NCBI RefSeq assembly: GCF_003345355.1
Contig: NZ_QQNB01000002.1
Location: 310,001-374,000, forward strand
From: Sphingomonas aracearum
Lineage (GTDB): Bacteria; Pseudomonadota; Alphaproteobacteria; Sphingomonadales; Sphingomonadaceae
Reading direction: 5' to 3'
DNA length: 64,000 nucleotides
Position numbers and translations under genes: made by a program. How positions within the stretch are numbered: position 1 is the first letter of the stretch; each line of letters starts with the position of its first letter. The notes beneath the pieces were generated by a model. It did no database searches, was not told where the DNA came from, and saw only the letters and a program-made list of their open reading frames with translations. This document shows, piece by piece, positions 49,913 through 58,395 of this stretch.

Positions 49913-51160
49913 ATGACAATGGCCACCAGCATCGACCCGCCGCAGGAGGATCTCGGCACCAAGCGTTTTCGGGCGAAGCGCGATGCGATCCTTGCCGCCG
50001 CAGCGCAGGCGATCAACGAGCAATCGGCCAAGGGCATGACCTTTGCCGACGTCGCACAGCGCGTGGGCCTGAACACCACCAGCGTGACCTATTACTTCAA
50101 GCGCAAGGACGACCTCGCCTTTGCCGCTTTCGAATCCACGCTGGACCGGCTTCAGGCGATGCTCGACGAGGCGGCGGAGGAGGCGACGCCGCGCGCGCGC
50201 GTCGCGAAATTCCTGTCGCTCAACATGGCGCGCCTCACCCGCATCGCCGATGGCGTGGAGCAGCCTATGGCCGTGCTGTCCGATCTGCGCGCCATGGAAG
50301 AGCCGATGCTCACCCCGCTGATGAACGGCTGGCGCGAGGTGTTCCGCAAGACGCGCAGCCTGTGGGGCGCCGCGGCGAACCGGACCCAGACGGACCTGTT
50401 CGGCGCCCGCGCGCACGTGCTGCTGGAGAACACCTTCTGGGTGCCGGTATGGCTCAACCGGTACGAGCGGGACCAGTACGAGCGGGTCGAGGATCGACTG
50501 TTCGATGTGTTCGATCACGGCATCGCAGCCGGCGACGCGCGCTGGACGCCGCGCCTGCTCGATCTCAGCCACGAAACCGCCGAGCCGGGTCGCGAGGCGT
50601 TCCTGCTGGCCGCCACGCGGCTCATCAACGAACTGGGCTATCGCGGCGCCAGCGTGCAGCGGATCGCCTCTGAGCTGAACGTCACCAAGGGCAGCTTCTA
50701 CCACCACCTCGATGCCAAGGACGATCTGGTGATCGCCTGCTACCAGCGCAGTTTCGACACCATCGCCGATGCGCAGCGACTGGCCGAGACGCGGGGCGGC
50801 AGCCACTGGCACCGCTTGTCCAGCATCATGGCCACGCTGCTGGACGTCCAGTTCTCCCACCGCGGACCGTTGCTGCGCACCACCGCCCTGTCCGGCCTGC
50901 CCGGCAACGTGCGGCAGGACATGGTGGACCGCTCCAATCGCATCGCCCGGCGCTATGCCGGCATGATGATGGACGGGGTGGCCGAGGGCTCGATCCGGCC
51001 CATCGACTCGCTGGTGGCGGCGCAGGCGCTGATGGCGCTCCAGAACGCCGCCTTTGACATGCGCAAATGGGCGGCCACCATGCCGCGGGAGCGCGCGATC
51101 GCCTTTTACGCCTCGACTCTCGCCTTCGGCCTGTTCGACGATCGCGTGCTGGACGCCTGA
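49913..51160 (+). CDS. Tandem (double-headed) TetR-family regulator
   Basis: This 415-residue protein consists of two complete TetR units in one chain. The first helix-turn-helix spans residues of about 23-70 (MTFADVAQRVGLNTTSVTYYF) and the second about 228-275 (ASVQRIASELNVTKGSFYHHL), each followed by a helical ligand domain. One chain could thus bind a full operator or two ligands. It is divergent from the ACAD11-like operon and is the likely regulator of the acyl-CoA cluster. ATG 49919 is an alternative start, six bases after a -10-like TAGACC. Confidence 0.9.
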   Translation: MTMATSIDPPQEDLGTKRFRAKRDAILAAAAQAINEQSAKGMTFADVAQRVGLNTTSVTYYFKRKDDLAFAAFESTLDRLQAMLDEAAEEATPRARVAKFLSLNMARLTRIADGVEQPMAVLSDLRAMEEPMLTPLMNGWREVFRKTRSLWGAAANRTQTDLFGARAHVLLENTFWVPVWLNRYERDQYERVEDRLFDVFDHGIAAGDARWTPRLLDLSHETAEPGREAFLLAATRLINELGYRGASVQRIASELNVTKGSFYHHLDAKDDLVIACYQRSFDTIADAQRLAETRGGSHWHRLSSIMATLLDVQFSHRGPLLRTTALSGLPGNVRQDMVDRSNRIARRYAGMMMDGVAEGSIRPIDSLVAAQALMALQNAAFDMRKWAATMPRERAIAFYASTLAFGLFDDRVLDA

Positions 51161-51166
51161 GCCTCC

Positions 51167-52462
51167 TCAGGCGTCCGCGTAATCGGGCGCGGGCCGGCGG
51201 GCATAAAGCCCGAAGCCGCAGATCACCGCATAGCAGATCGCCGGCAGCGCCAGCGCCAGCGCCAGGCTGCCCGACGCATCCGCCAGCGCGCCGGTGGCCA
51301 GCGGCACCACGGCGCCGCCGAAAATCGCCACGTTGATGATCCCCGAGCCATCCGCCGCGCGGGCGCCGAGCTTCTCGCTCGCCAGGCTGAAGATCGTCGG
51401 GAACATGATCGAGTTCATGAAGCCGATCGCCAGCAGACTGTAGCCCGAGACGGTGCCGCTGCTCTGCGTCGAGATCAGGATCAGCGCGATGGCGCCGATC
51501 GCCACGCCGGCGAGCACCTTGCCCGGATTGATGTAGCGCAGCACCAGCGAGCCGATGAAACGGCCGATCATCGCCCCGCCCCAGTAGAGCGGGATCAGCT
51601 TGCCCGCCGCGCCGGAGTCGATGGCGAGCACGCCTGGCTGCGACAGGTAGCTGACGATCAGCGAGCCGATCGAGACCTCCGCCCCCACATACAGGAAGAT
51701 GCACAGCGCGCCGAGCGCGAACCGCGGGCGCCGCAGCAGGTCGAAGCCGGCAAGGCTGCCCCCCGCCTGATGCCCCTCGCCCTTCAGCGCATTGCGGAAC
51801 ATCCACACCACCGCGGCGACGATCGCGAGCGCGACCGCAAGCCCGAGATAGCCGTTGACGATCGCCTGGCTCTCCGCCGCGCGGTATGCGTCCAGGGCAG
51901 CGCCGCTCAACGTGTCCGCGCTCTGGCTCGCCAGGCTGCCAAGAATGATGATCGCGCCGAAAAAGGGGAAAATGGTGGTGCCCAGCGAGTTGAACGCCTG
52001 CGCGAAGGTCAGCCGGCTGGACGCCGTTTCAGGCTTGCCGAGCAGGGTGATGAGCGGGTTGGCGACGACCTGCACGATCACCACGCCGCTCGCCAGCACG
52101 AACAGCGCGAACAGGAACAGCGCATAAACGGCGTTGCTCGAGGCAGGGATGAAGAGCAGGCAGCCCACCAGCATCATCATCAGCCCGGCCGCCGCGCCGC
52201 GCATATAGCCGATGCGCTTCACCAGCATGGCGCCGGGGATGCCGACCACCAGATAGGCGGTGAAGAAGCAGAACTGCACCAGCATCGCCTGGGTGTAGTT
52301 GAGCGTGAACAGCTCCTTCAGCTTCGGGATGATGACATCGTTCAGGCTGGTGATGCCGCCGAAGATGAAGAACAGCGCGAACACGAAGAATTGCAGGTGC
52401 GGAGCGTTGACGCCCTGGGTGCCTCCGCCGGAAGCGTGTTGGCTGGATGTGTCCGCGTGCAT
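51167..52462 (-). CDS. MFS sugar transporter, FucP-like
   Basis: This 431-residue 12-helix transporter is of the fucose/glucose-galactose:proton symporter family. It shows FFIFGGITSLNDVIIPKLKELF in helix 1, the VVANPLITLLGKPETASSRLTFAQAFNSLGT loop (split) and SIMFPTIFSLASEKLG in helix 10. The start is ATG 52462. It converges on the TetR gene with 6 bases between the stops, so it is not part of that operon. No sugar enzymes are adjacent, so the substrate is open. Confidence 0.92.
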   Translation of the reverse strand: MHADTSSQHASGGGTQGVNAPHLQFFVFALFFIFGGITSLNDVIIPKLKELFTLNYTQAMLVQFCFFTAYLVVGIPGAMLVKRIGYMRGAAAGLMMMLVGCLLFIPASSNAVYALFLFALFVLASGVVIVQVVANPLITLLGKPETASSRLTFAQAFNSLGTTIFPFFGAIIILGSLASQSADTLSGAALDAYRAAESQAIVNGYLGLAVALAIVAAVVWMFRNALKGEGHQAGGSLAGFDLLRRPRFALGALCIFLYVGAEVSIGSLIVSYLSQPGVLAIDSGAAGKLIPLYWGGAMIGRFIGSLVLRYINPGKVLAGVAIGAIALILISTQSSGTVSGYSLLAIGFMNSIMFPTIFSLASEKLGARAADGSGIINVAIFGGAVVPLATGALADASGSLALALALPAICYAVICGFGLYARRPAPDYADA

Positions 52463-52558
52463 GCCTCGGAGGCCCCTCTCTGTCGCTTGTGTTGCCGCTC
52501 TTTCCTCCGAACCGCGGCGAAAGGCAAATGCCGGCTGCCCCATGCTTGTCGGCGGCCT

Positions 52559-52587
52559 TTGCCCGCGGCCGGAGCCTGGGCTAGGGT
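52559..52587 (+). promoter_or_regulatory. Promoter of the [2Fe-2S] protein gene, leaderless layout
   Basis: TTGCCC (52559-52564), a 17-base spacer and TAGGGT (52582-52587) precede ATG 52595 by seven bases. No Shine-Dalgarno sequence is present. Confidence 0.5.
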
Positions 52588-52594
52588 CGCAGGC

Positions 52595-53149
52595 ATGACG
52601 CGCTTCACCGTGAACAATCAGGCGGTCGAATATCGGCTCGATCCGGAAACGCCTTTGCTCTGGGCGCTGCGCGATGCATCCAACCTGACCGGCACCAAAT
52701 ACGGATGCGGTGTTGGCCAGTGCGGCGCGTGCACGGTGGATATCGACGGACGGGCGGTGCGATCCTGCCAGGTGCCGATCGGCTCGATCGAGGGCAGTTT
52801 CGTCACCACGGTCGAAGGGCTGTCGCGCGATCGCAGCCACCCGGTACAGCTTGCGTGGATGGCCGAGAATGTCGGCCAGTGCGGTTTCTGCACGCCGGGT
52901 ATGGTGATGGCGGCCGCGGCCCTGCTCAAGCGCGTGCGCGATCCCTCCGAGGAGGAGATCCGCGCGTCGATCACCAACCTGTGCCGATGCGGCGTGTATC
53001 CGCGCATCGTCGAGGCGGTGCAGCGCGCCGGGCGAATCGCGCGCGGCGACGAGCGGGTGGCGCCGGTCGCCCGCCCGGGCACCAGTCCCGCCGAAGCGTC
53101 GCGCACCGTTCCGGCGCTCACGCCGGCGCGCGACGACAAAGCTTTCTGA
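52595..53149 (+). CDS. [2Fe-2S] subunit of a molybdenum hydroxylase (IorA-like), orphan
   Basis: This 184-residue protein has a plant-type ferredoxin domain with Cys38, Cys43, Cys46 and Cys58 (CGVGQCGAC), then a helical [2Fe-2S] domain with Cys96, Cys99, Cys130 and Cys132 (CGFC, CRC). This is the small subunit of isoquinoline 1-oxidoreductase or aldehyde-oxidase-type enzymes, which pass electrons from a molybdopterin subunit. No large molybdenum subunit is encoded next to it; an RcnB-like gene follows. The last 35 residues are a disordered Pro/Ala/Thr tail. Confidence 0.93.
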   Translation: MTRFTVNNQAVEYRLDPETPLLWALRDASNLTGTKYGCGVGQCGACTVDIDGRAVRSCQVPIGSIEGSFVTTVEGLSRDRSHPVQLAWMAENVGQCGFCTPGMVMAAAALLKRVRDPSEEEIRASITNLCRCGVYPRIVEAVQRAGRIARGDERVAPVARPGTSPAEASRTVPALTPARDDKAF

Positions 53150-53247
53150 TCGCTGTCACGGCAATTCAGTATCCGCTCATCGCTGTTCTTCCATATTCCA
53201 GTCATGATCGGGCCGGCAGGTGCGCCGGCGATTGGAAGGCCTGGAGA

Positions 53248-54219
53248 ATGCGGATCTCGTTACTTGCGGCGCTGATGGCTGCGGCGATTGTTCCGGTGCC
53301 CGCATTGGCGCAGGACAGCGCGAATGGGACGCCGAACTCCGGCCTCTCGCGGCGGGGCGAGTGGCGCGCGATGCGCGAGGCTGCGGGCGAACGCCCCCGG
53401 CCCGTTCCTGCGCCGGCAGCGCCCGGCAACACCGGCGGATCGCCGCCCGCGACTCGCCCCCAATGGCAGCGCTCCGCCGGTGGTGACGCTCCCGGGCGAG
53501 GCGATTGGCAGCGGCCGGATAGAGGCCTAGGCGGTCGCCCGAACTTCCAGCAGCCGGGACCCGGTGACGGAACCCGTCCGAACTGGCAGCGGCCCAACGC
53601 CCAGCGGCCTGCGCCAGGCTCGGAGCGGCCAAACTGGCAGCGTCCGAGCGGCAACGGGTTCAATCGCGCGGACCGGCCGGGCGGCGATCGACCCGGCTTT
53701 CAGCGTCCTGACGGCAATGGCTTCAATCGGCCGGGCGGACCGGGCGCCAGCCGTCCTGGCTTTCAGCGCCCCGACCGCGCGGTGGGCGGGCGGCCGGACT
53801 GGACCCGCCCTGCACCGGATCGTGGCGCGGCGCGGCATGACTGGACGCGCAGCGGAGCCGACTGGCGCGACGGCGTGCGCGACCGCTGGGACACGCGGGA
53901 CCGGATGGAGTGGAACCGCAACTGGCGACGCGATAGCCGTTACGATTACGGCCGCTATCGCGCGCAGAACCGCAGCCTCTATCGCCTCCCGCTTTATTAC
54001 GCGCCGAGCAGCTGGAGCTATGGCTATCGCCGGTTCGGCATTGGCTTCACGCTAAGCTCGATCCTGTTCGACCAGAGCTACTGGATCGACGATCCGATCT
54101 CTTACCGCCTGCCCCCCGCCTATGGGCCGTATCGCTGGGTGCGCTACTACAACGATGCGCTGCTGGTGGATGTGCGCAGCGGCCAGGTGGTGGACGCGAT
54201 CTACGACATCTTCTGGTAA
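53248..54219 (+). CDS. RcnB-like exported protein with Arg-Pro repeats
   Basis: This 323-residue exported protein has a signal peptide (residues 1-21, ending PALA), then about 170 residues of low-complexity Gly/Arg/Pro/Asn sequence with repeated W-Q-R-P, F-Q-R-P and F-N-R-P units. The C-terminal domain (YRLPLYYAPSSWSYGYRRF to VDAIYDIFW) has the aromatic-rich RcnB fold signature. RcnB family proteins are periplasmic and are linked to nickel/cobalt efflux control in E. coli. The N-terminal repeat is longer than in RcnB itself. GGAG lies immediately upstream of ATG 53248. Confidence 0.85.
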   Translation: MRISLLAALMAAAIVPVPALAQDSANGTPNSGLSRRGEWRAMREAAGERPRPVPAPAAPGNTGGSPPATRPQWQRSAGGDAPGRGDWQRPDRGLGGRPNFQQPGPGDGTRPNWQRPNAQRPAPGSERPNWQRPSGNGFNRADRPGGDRPGFQRPDGNGFNRPGGPGASRPGFQRPDRAVGGRPDWTRPAPDRGAARHDWTRSGADWRDGVRDRWDTRDRMEWNRNWRRDSRYDYGRYRAQNRSLYRLPLYYAPSSWSYGYRRFGIGFTLSSILFDQSYWIDDPISYRLPPAYGPYRWVRYYNDALLVDVRSGQVVDAIYDIFW

Positions 54220-54231
54220 GCCGGGCGGAGC

Positions 54232-54262
54232 CGGGCGCGACGGGTTCAATCGCGCCCGTTTT
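54232..54262 (+). terminator. Intrinsic terminator of the RcnB-like gene
   Basis: CGGGCGCGA (54232-54240) pairs perfectly with TCGCGCCCG (54250-54258) around a 9-base loop and is followed by TTTT. It overlaps the end of the convergent ppk2 gene. On the minus strand no T tract follows, so it acts mainly for the plus strand. Confidence 0.75.
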
Positions 54263-55034
54263 CCCCGCCCAACGCGGTGCGGGCGATCTTCTCCACCTCC
54301 GGATCGAGCGGCGGCGGCGTCATGTCCACCGCTGCCTCCAGCCGGTCCGCGATGTACGTCAGCGCGGCGATCCGCGCGGCCTTCTTGTCGTTGCCGTCGA
54401 TCACCGTCCAGGGCGCCACGGGCGTGTCCGTGTGCTTGAACATGGCGTGCATGGCATGGAGATAGTCGTCGCGCCTCGCCCGGTTGCGGTAATCGTCCGC
54501 CCCGGTCTTCCACCGCTTCCACGGATGATCCAGCCGCGCGAGCAGGCGGCGATCCTGCTCGTCCTGCGTGGTGTGCACGAACAGCTTGATCACCGTCGCG
54601 CCCGCCTCCACCTGCTGCTGCTCGAAGGCGTTGATCTCGCCGAAGGCGCGCTTCCAGTCGGGCTTGCTCGCATAGCCCTCCACCCGCTCCACCAGCACGC
54701 GGCCGTACCAGCTGCGGTCGAACACGGCGATGTCGCCCTTGGCCGGCAGCCGCCGCCAGAAGCGCCAGAGGAAATGGCGCGCGAGTTCCTCTTCGGTGGG
54801 CGCCTTGATTGGCCAGACCTCGAAGTTGCGCGGGTCCCATTCGGCGGTCAGGCGCTGGATGATGCCGCCCTTGCCGGCGGCGTCCCACCCCTCGAACAGG
54901 ATGATCGCCGGCCGGCGGTGCACGATGTGCGCGACCTGGATGTGCGCCAGCCGCTCCTGCAGGCTGGCCAGTTGCTTGTCGTACTTGCCGTCGAACGGCG
55001 TGCCCGCTTCGAAGTCGGAGAGCTTGATGGTCAT
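54246..55034 (-). CDS. ppk2: Polyphosphate kinase 2
   Basis: This 262-residue single-domain PPK2 transfers phosphate between polyphosphate and nucleoside di- or triphosphates. The Walker A loop is FEGWDAAGKGG (residues of about 47-57) and Walker B FDRSWYGRVLVERVEG (about 103-118), followed by the lid region WKRWKTGADDYRNRARRDDY, here split. The length is that of a one-domain PPK2. The start is ATG 55034, 35 bases after aspS, with little sign of a Shine-Dalgarno sequence. Confidence 0.93.
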   Translation of the reverse strand: MTIKLSDFEAGTPFDGKYDKQLASLQERLAHIQVAHIVHRRPAIILFEGWDAAGKGGIIQRLTAEWDPRNFEVWPIKAPTEEELARHFLWRFWRRLPAKGDIAVFDRSWYGRVLVERVEGYASKPDWKRAFGEINAFEQQQVEAGATVIKLFVHTTQDEQDRRLLARLDHPWKRWKTGADDYRNRARRDDYLHAMHAMFKHTDTPVAPWTVIDGNDKKAARIAALTYIADRLEAAVDMTPPPLDPEVEKIARTALGGENGRD

Positions 55035-55069
55035 GGGGGCAAGAGCGCTGTCCTGCCCCTTCGGTTCCC

Positions 55070-56893
55070 TCAGCCGGCGCTGGGCGCGACCGTCGCGTCG
55101 ACATTGACAGCGCGCGCCGGCGCCTGCTCGACCACGCGCACCGACAGTTCGCGCAGCTGCTTGGCACCTGCCGGGGACGGCGCGCCCATCAGCAGGTCCT
55201 CGGCGCGCTGGTTCATCGGGAACAGCGTGATCTCGCGCAGGTTCTGCGCGCCGCACAGCAGCATCACGATGCGGTCGACGCCCGCCGCCATGCCGCCGTG
55301 CGGCGGCGCGCCGTACTGGAACGCGCGATACAGGCCGCCGAAGCGCTCCTCCACGTCCGCCTTGCTCAGGCCGACCAATTCGAACGCCTTGACCATGGTT
55401 TCTGGCGACTGGTTGCGGATCGAGCCGGACGCGATCTCATAGCCGTTGCAGACCATGTCGTACTGGAACGCCTTCAGGCTCAGCGGATCGGGGCCGTTCA
55501 GCCCTTCCAGCCCGCCCTGCGGCATGGAGAACGGGTTGTGCGCGAAGTCGAGCTTCTTCTCGTCCTCGTCATATTCATAGAACGGGAAGTCCACGATCCA
55601 GCACAGGGCAAAGCGGTCCTTGTCGATCAGGTCCAGCTGCTCAGCCGTCCGGGTGCGGGCGAGGCCGGCGAGCTTGGCCGCCTGCGCCGCCTTGCCGGCC
55701 GCGAAGAACACGCCGTCATTGGGTCCGAGGCCCAGCGCTTCGATCAGCTTCGCGGTGGCTTCCTCGCCATGGTTCTTGGCGATCGGGCCGCCGGGCACGC
55801 CGTCCTTGATGTTGATATAGCCAAGGCCGGAATAGCCCTCCCCGCGCGCCCAGACGTTCATGTCGTCGAAGAACTTGCGGCTGCCGGCCCCGGCCCCCGG
55901 CGCCGGGATCGCGCGGATCACGCCGCCGCTCTCCACGATGCCGGCGAAGATGCCGAAGCCGGAGCCAACGAAATGGTCGGTCACGTCGGTGATCTCGATC
56001 GGGTTGCGCAGGTCCGGCTTGTCCGAGCCGTATTTCAGCATCGCCGTGTCGTACGGGATGCGCGGGAACTCGCCCGCCGGCGTGACCGGCTTGCCCTCGG
56101 CGAACTGCTCGAAGATGCCGGCGACCACCGGCTCCATCGTCGTCCACACGTCTTCCTGCGTGACGAAGCTCATCTCCAGGTCGAGCTGGTAGAACTCGCC
56201 CGGCAGGCGATCGGCGCGCGGGTCCTCGTCGCGGAAGCAGGGCGCGATCTGGAAATAGCGGTCGAACCCGGCGACCATCAACAGCTGCTTGTACTGCTGC
56301 GGCGCCTGGGGAAGCGCGTAGAACTTGCCGGGGTGGATACGGCTGGGCACCAGGAAATCGCGCGCGCCCTCTGGCGAGGAAGCGGTGAGGATCGGGGTGG
56401 AATATTCCGTGAAACCAGCATCTTCCATGCGGCGGCGCATGTCGCGGATGATCTTCGTGCGGGTGACGATGTTGGCGTGCAGCGTCTCCCGGCGCAGGTC
56501 CAGGAAGCGATAGCGCAGGCGGATGTCCTCGGGATATTCCTGCTCGCCCGCCACCGGCAGCGGAAGCTCCGCCGCCTCGCTCTGCACCGTCACGCCGCGC
56601 GCGAAGACCTCGATTTCGCCGGTCGCCAGGTTGGGGTTCACCGTGCCGGCGGAACGCGCCTTCACGCTGCCGTCGATGGTGACGACGCTCTCGACCCGCA
56701 GGCCCTCCAGCACCGGCAGCGCCGGGCTGTCGCTGTCGGCGACGATCTGGGTGATGCCATAATGGTCGCGCAGATCGACAAACAGCACGCCGCCATGGTC
56801 GCGCTTGCGATGGATCCAGCCGGACAGGCGGACATCGGTGCCGACATCGGCGGCGGTCAGCGCGGCGCAGGTGTGCGAACGATAGGCGTGCAT
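55070..56893 (-). CDS. aspS: Aspartyl-tRNA synthetase
   Basis: This 607-residue class IIb synthetase is of the bacterial type. The N-terminal OB-fold anticodon domain contains [24 protein letters not shown]. Motif 2 is [27 protein letters not shown], split here across the Arg. The bacterial insertion GAD domain lies between, and motif 3 is [22 protein letters not shown] 56893 is the conserved MHAYRSHTC start; an in-frame ATG 30 bases upstream lies in the other arm of a leader hairpin. It is probably cotranscribed with ppk2. Confidence 0.95.
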   Translation of the reverse strand: MHAYRSHTCAALTAADVGTDVRLSGWIHRKRDHGGVLFVDLRDHYGITQIVADSDSPALPVLEGLRVESVVTIDGSVKARSAGTVNPNLATGEIEVFARGVTVQSEAAELPLPVAGEQEYPEDIRLRYRFLDLRRETLHANIVTRTKIIRDMRRRMEDAGFTEYSTPILTASSPEGARDFLVPSRIHPGKFYALPQAPQQYKQLLMVAGFDRYFQIAPCFRDEDPRADRLPGEFYQLDLEMSFVTQEDVWTTMEPVVAGIFEQFAEGKPVTPAGEFPRIPYDTAMLKYGSDKPDLRNPIEITDVTDHFVGSGFGIFAGIVESGGVIRAIPAPGAGAGSRKFFDDMNVWARGEGYSGLGYINIKDGVPGGPIAKNHGEEATAKLIEALGLGPNDGVFFAAGKAAQAAKLAGLARTRTAEQLDLIDKDRFALCWIVDFPFYEYDEDEKKLDFAHNPFSMPQGGLEGLNGPDPLSLKAFQYDMVCNGYEIASGSIRNQSPETMVKAFELVGLSKADVEERFGGLYRAFQYGAPPHGGMAAGVDRIVMLLCGAQNLREITLFPMNQRAEDLLMGAPSPAGAKQLRELSVRVVEQAPARAVNVDATVAPSAG

Positions 56894-56925
56894 GGTGGTT
56901 CTCGCGTGTGTGTCATCCACCATGC
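56890..56925 (-). promoter_or_regulatory. Leader hairpin enclosing the aspS start codon
   Basis: GCATGGTGG (56890-56898, plus strand) is perfectly repeated inverted as CCACCATGC (56917-56925). On the aspS message the downstream arm contains the AUG start and the upstream arm contains an in-frame AUG, so folding would hide the start codon. Confidence 0.5.
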
Positions 56926-56972
56926 GCGTTCTCGGCAGGCCGTGGGTCGGGCGGCGAGCAAGCCGCGACTTG

Positions 56973-56992
56973 ACCCCGGCCTGCGCCGGGGT
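56973..56992. repeat. Core hairpin of the CACCCCGGC intergenic repeat
   Basis: ACCCCGGC (56973-56980) and GCCGGGGT (56985-56992) form a perfect 8-base stem with a 4-base loop in the 177-base gap between aspS and rnd. It matches the core of the larger repeat at 41351-41436. Confidence 0.65.
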
Positions 56993-57035
56993 GGCGATGG
57001 TGCGGGTGGTTGGCGCTTCCCCTTCCAACCCCTCT

Positions 57036-57064
57036 TTGTCAAGCCGCGCCCATGGGGCTATGGC
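57036..57064 (+). promoter_or_regulatory. Promoter of rnd, leaderless layout
   Basis: TTGTCA (57036-57041), a 17-base spacer and TATGGC (57059-57064) form the best promoter match in the window. The -10 ends six bases before ATG 57071, so transcription should begin at the start codon. Confidence 0.6.
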
Positions 57065-57070
57065 GGGGCG

Positions 57071-58246
57071 ATGCATATCCATCCGTTGATTACCGACAGC
57101 GCCAGCCTCGCCAATCTCTGCACCCGGCTCGCCCAATCAGACTTCGTGTGCGTGGACACCGAATTCATGCGCGAGAACACGTTCTGGCCGGAGCTCTGCC
57201 TGATCCAGATCGCCGACGAGAACGAAGCCGCGGCGATCGACCCCAAGGCCCCGGGGCTGGACCTTGCCCCGCTGCTGGAATTGATGGTCGCCAACGAAGA
57301 CGTGCTGAAGGTCTTCCACGCCGGCGGGCAGGATCTGGAGATCGTCTACAACCTCACCGGCAAGACGCCGCATCCGCTGTTCGACACGCAGATCGCGGCC
57401 ATGGCGCTCGGCCAGGGCGAGCAGATCGGCTATTCGAACCTCGTCGATGCCTGGCTCGGGCTTCAGATCGACAAGGGCGCGCGGTTCACCGACTGGTCGC
57501 GCCGGCCGCTCGATGCGCGGCAGATCGACTACGCGATCGGCGATGTGACCCATCTCGCCAAGATCTTTCCAAAGATGCTGGAACGGCTGCGGCGCACGGG
57601 CCGGGGCGCCTGGCTCGACCAGGAAATGGAGCGGATCGGCGACCCGGCCAACTACGCCAACGATCCCGACGAGGCATGGCGGCGCATCCGCGTGCCCAGC
57701 CGCAAGGCGGACGTGCTCGGCCGGCTGAAGTCGCTCGCCCGCTGGCGGGAGCTGGAGGCGCGCGGCAAGGACCTGCCCCGCGGCCGCATCGTCAAGGACG
57801 AGACGCTGGCCGACCTCGCCAGCCATCCGCCGCGCCGCCAGGCCGATCTCGCCAAGGTGCGCGGCCTGTCGCAGACCTGGGCGGCCAACGATATCGGCGG
57901 CCGGCTGATGGCGGCGATCGAGTCGGCGGTGCCGATGCCGGCGGACGAGATGCCCGCGCGGGAGGACCGCAAGTCCGGCCTCGGCAAGGACGGCGCGCTG
58001 GTCGCGGACCTCCTCAAGCTGCTGCTGAAGATCCGCGCCAAGGAGATCGACGTGGCCTCCCGCCTGCTCGCCCGTTCCGACGATCTGGAAGCACTGGCCG
58101 CCGGGCAGCGCGATGGCCTGTCCATGCTCCAGGGCTGGCGTTTCGAGCAGTTCGGCCGCGACGCTCTGGCGCTGGTCGAGGGGCGGCTGGCCTTCGCCGT
58201 GAAGAACGGCAAGCTGAAGATGACGCGGGCGGAAGACGAGGCCTGA
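57071..58246 (+). CDS. rnd: Ribonuclease D
   Basis: This 391-residue 3'-to-5' exoribonuclease trims tRNA and other stable RNA precursors. The DEDD catalytic residues are in VDTEF (Asp29 and Glu31), in [14 protein letters not shown] and in YAIGDVTHL, and an HRDC domain occupies about residues 205-290. The length is close to the family norm. It is divergent from aspS and preceded by a promoter that would give a leaderless message. Confidence 0.95.
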   Translation: MHIHPLITDSASLANLCTRLAQSDFVCVDTEFMRENTFWPELCLIQIADENEAAAIDPKAPGLDLAPLLELMVANEDVLKVFHAGGQDLEIVYNLTGKTPHPLFDTQIAAMALGQGEQIGYSNLVDAWLGLQIDKGARFTDWSRRPLDARQIDYAIGDVTHLAKIFPKMLERLRRTGRGAWLDQEMERIGDPANYANDPDEAWRRIRVPSRKADVLGRLKSLARWRELEARGKDLPRGRIVKDETLADLASHPPRRQADLAKVRGLSQTWAANDIGGRLMAAIESAVPMPADEMPAREDRKSGLGKDGALVADLLKLLLKIRAKEIDVASRLLARSDDLEALAAGQRDGLSMLQGWRFEQFGRDALALVEGRLAFAVKNGKLKMTRAEDEA

Positions 58247-58250
58247 CGCT

Positions 58251-58290
58251 CGCCGCCCGCGCTTCGAGTCGCGCGCGCTCGCGGGCGGCG
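58251..58290 (+). terminator. GC-rich hairpin after rnd, no T tract
   Basis: CGCCGCCCGCG (58251-58261) is perfectly inverted as CGCGGGCGGCG (58280-58290) with an 18-base loop, starting 4 bases after the rnd stop. It could terminate or stabilise the rnd message but lacks a T run. Confidence 0.45.
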
Positions 58291-58395
58291 CCCGGATGCG
58301 CGCCGCTACGGCAGCGCCGATTTCGCGCCGGCTCGACGCCCCCGCCGGGCAAAGCTACACTCCTGCGCAACGACAAGAAGCGCGAGGAGATGACC

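Noticed and set aside
55298..57070. An open plus-strand extension upstream of rnd through aspS.
   Set aside because: aspS is unmistakable on the minus strand, and rnd begins at the conserved ATG 57071 with its own promoter.
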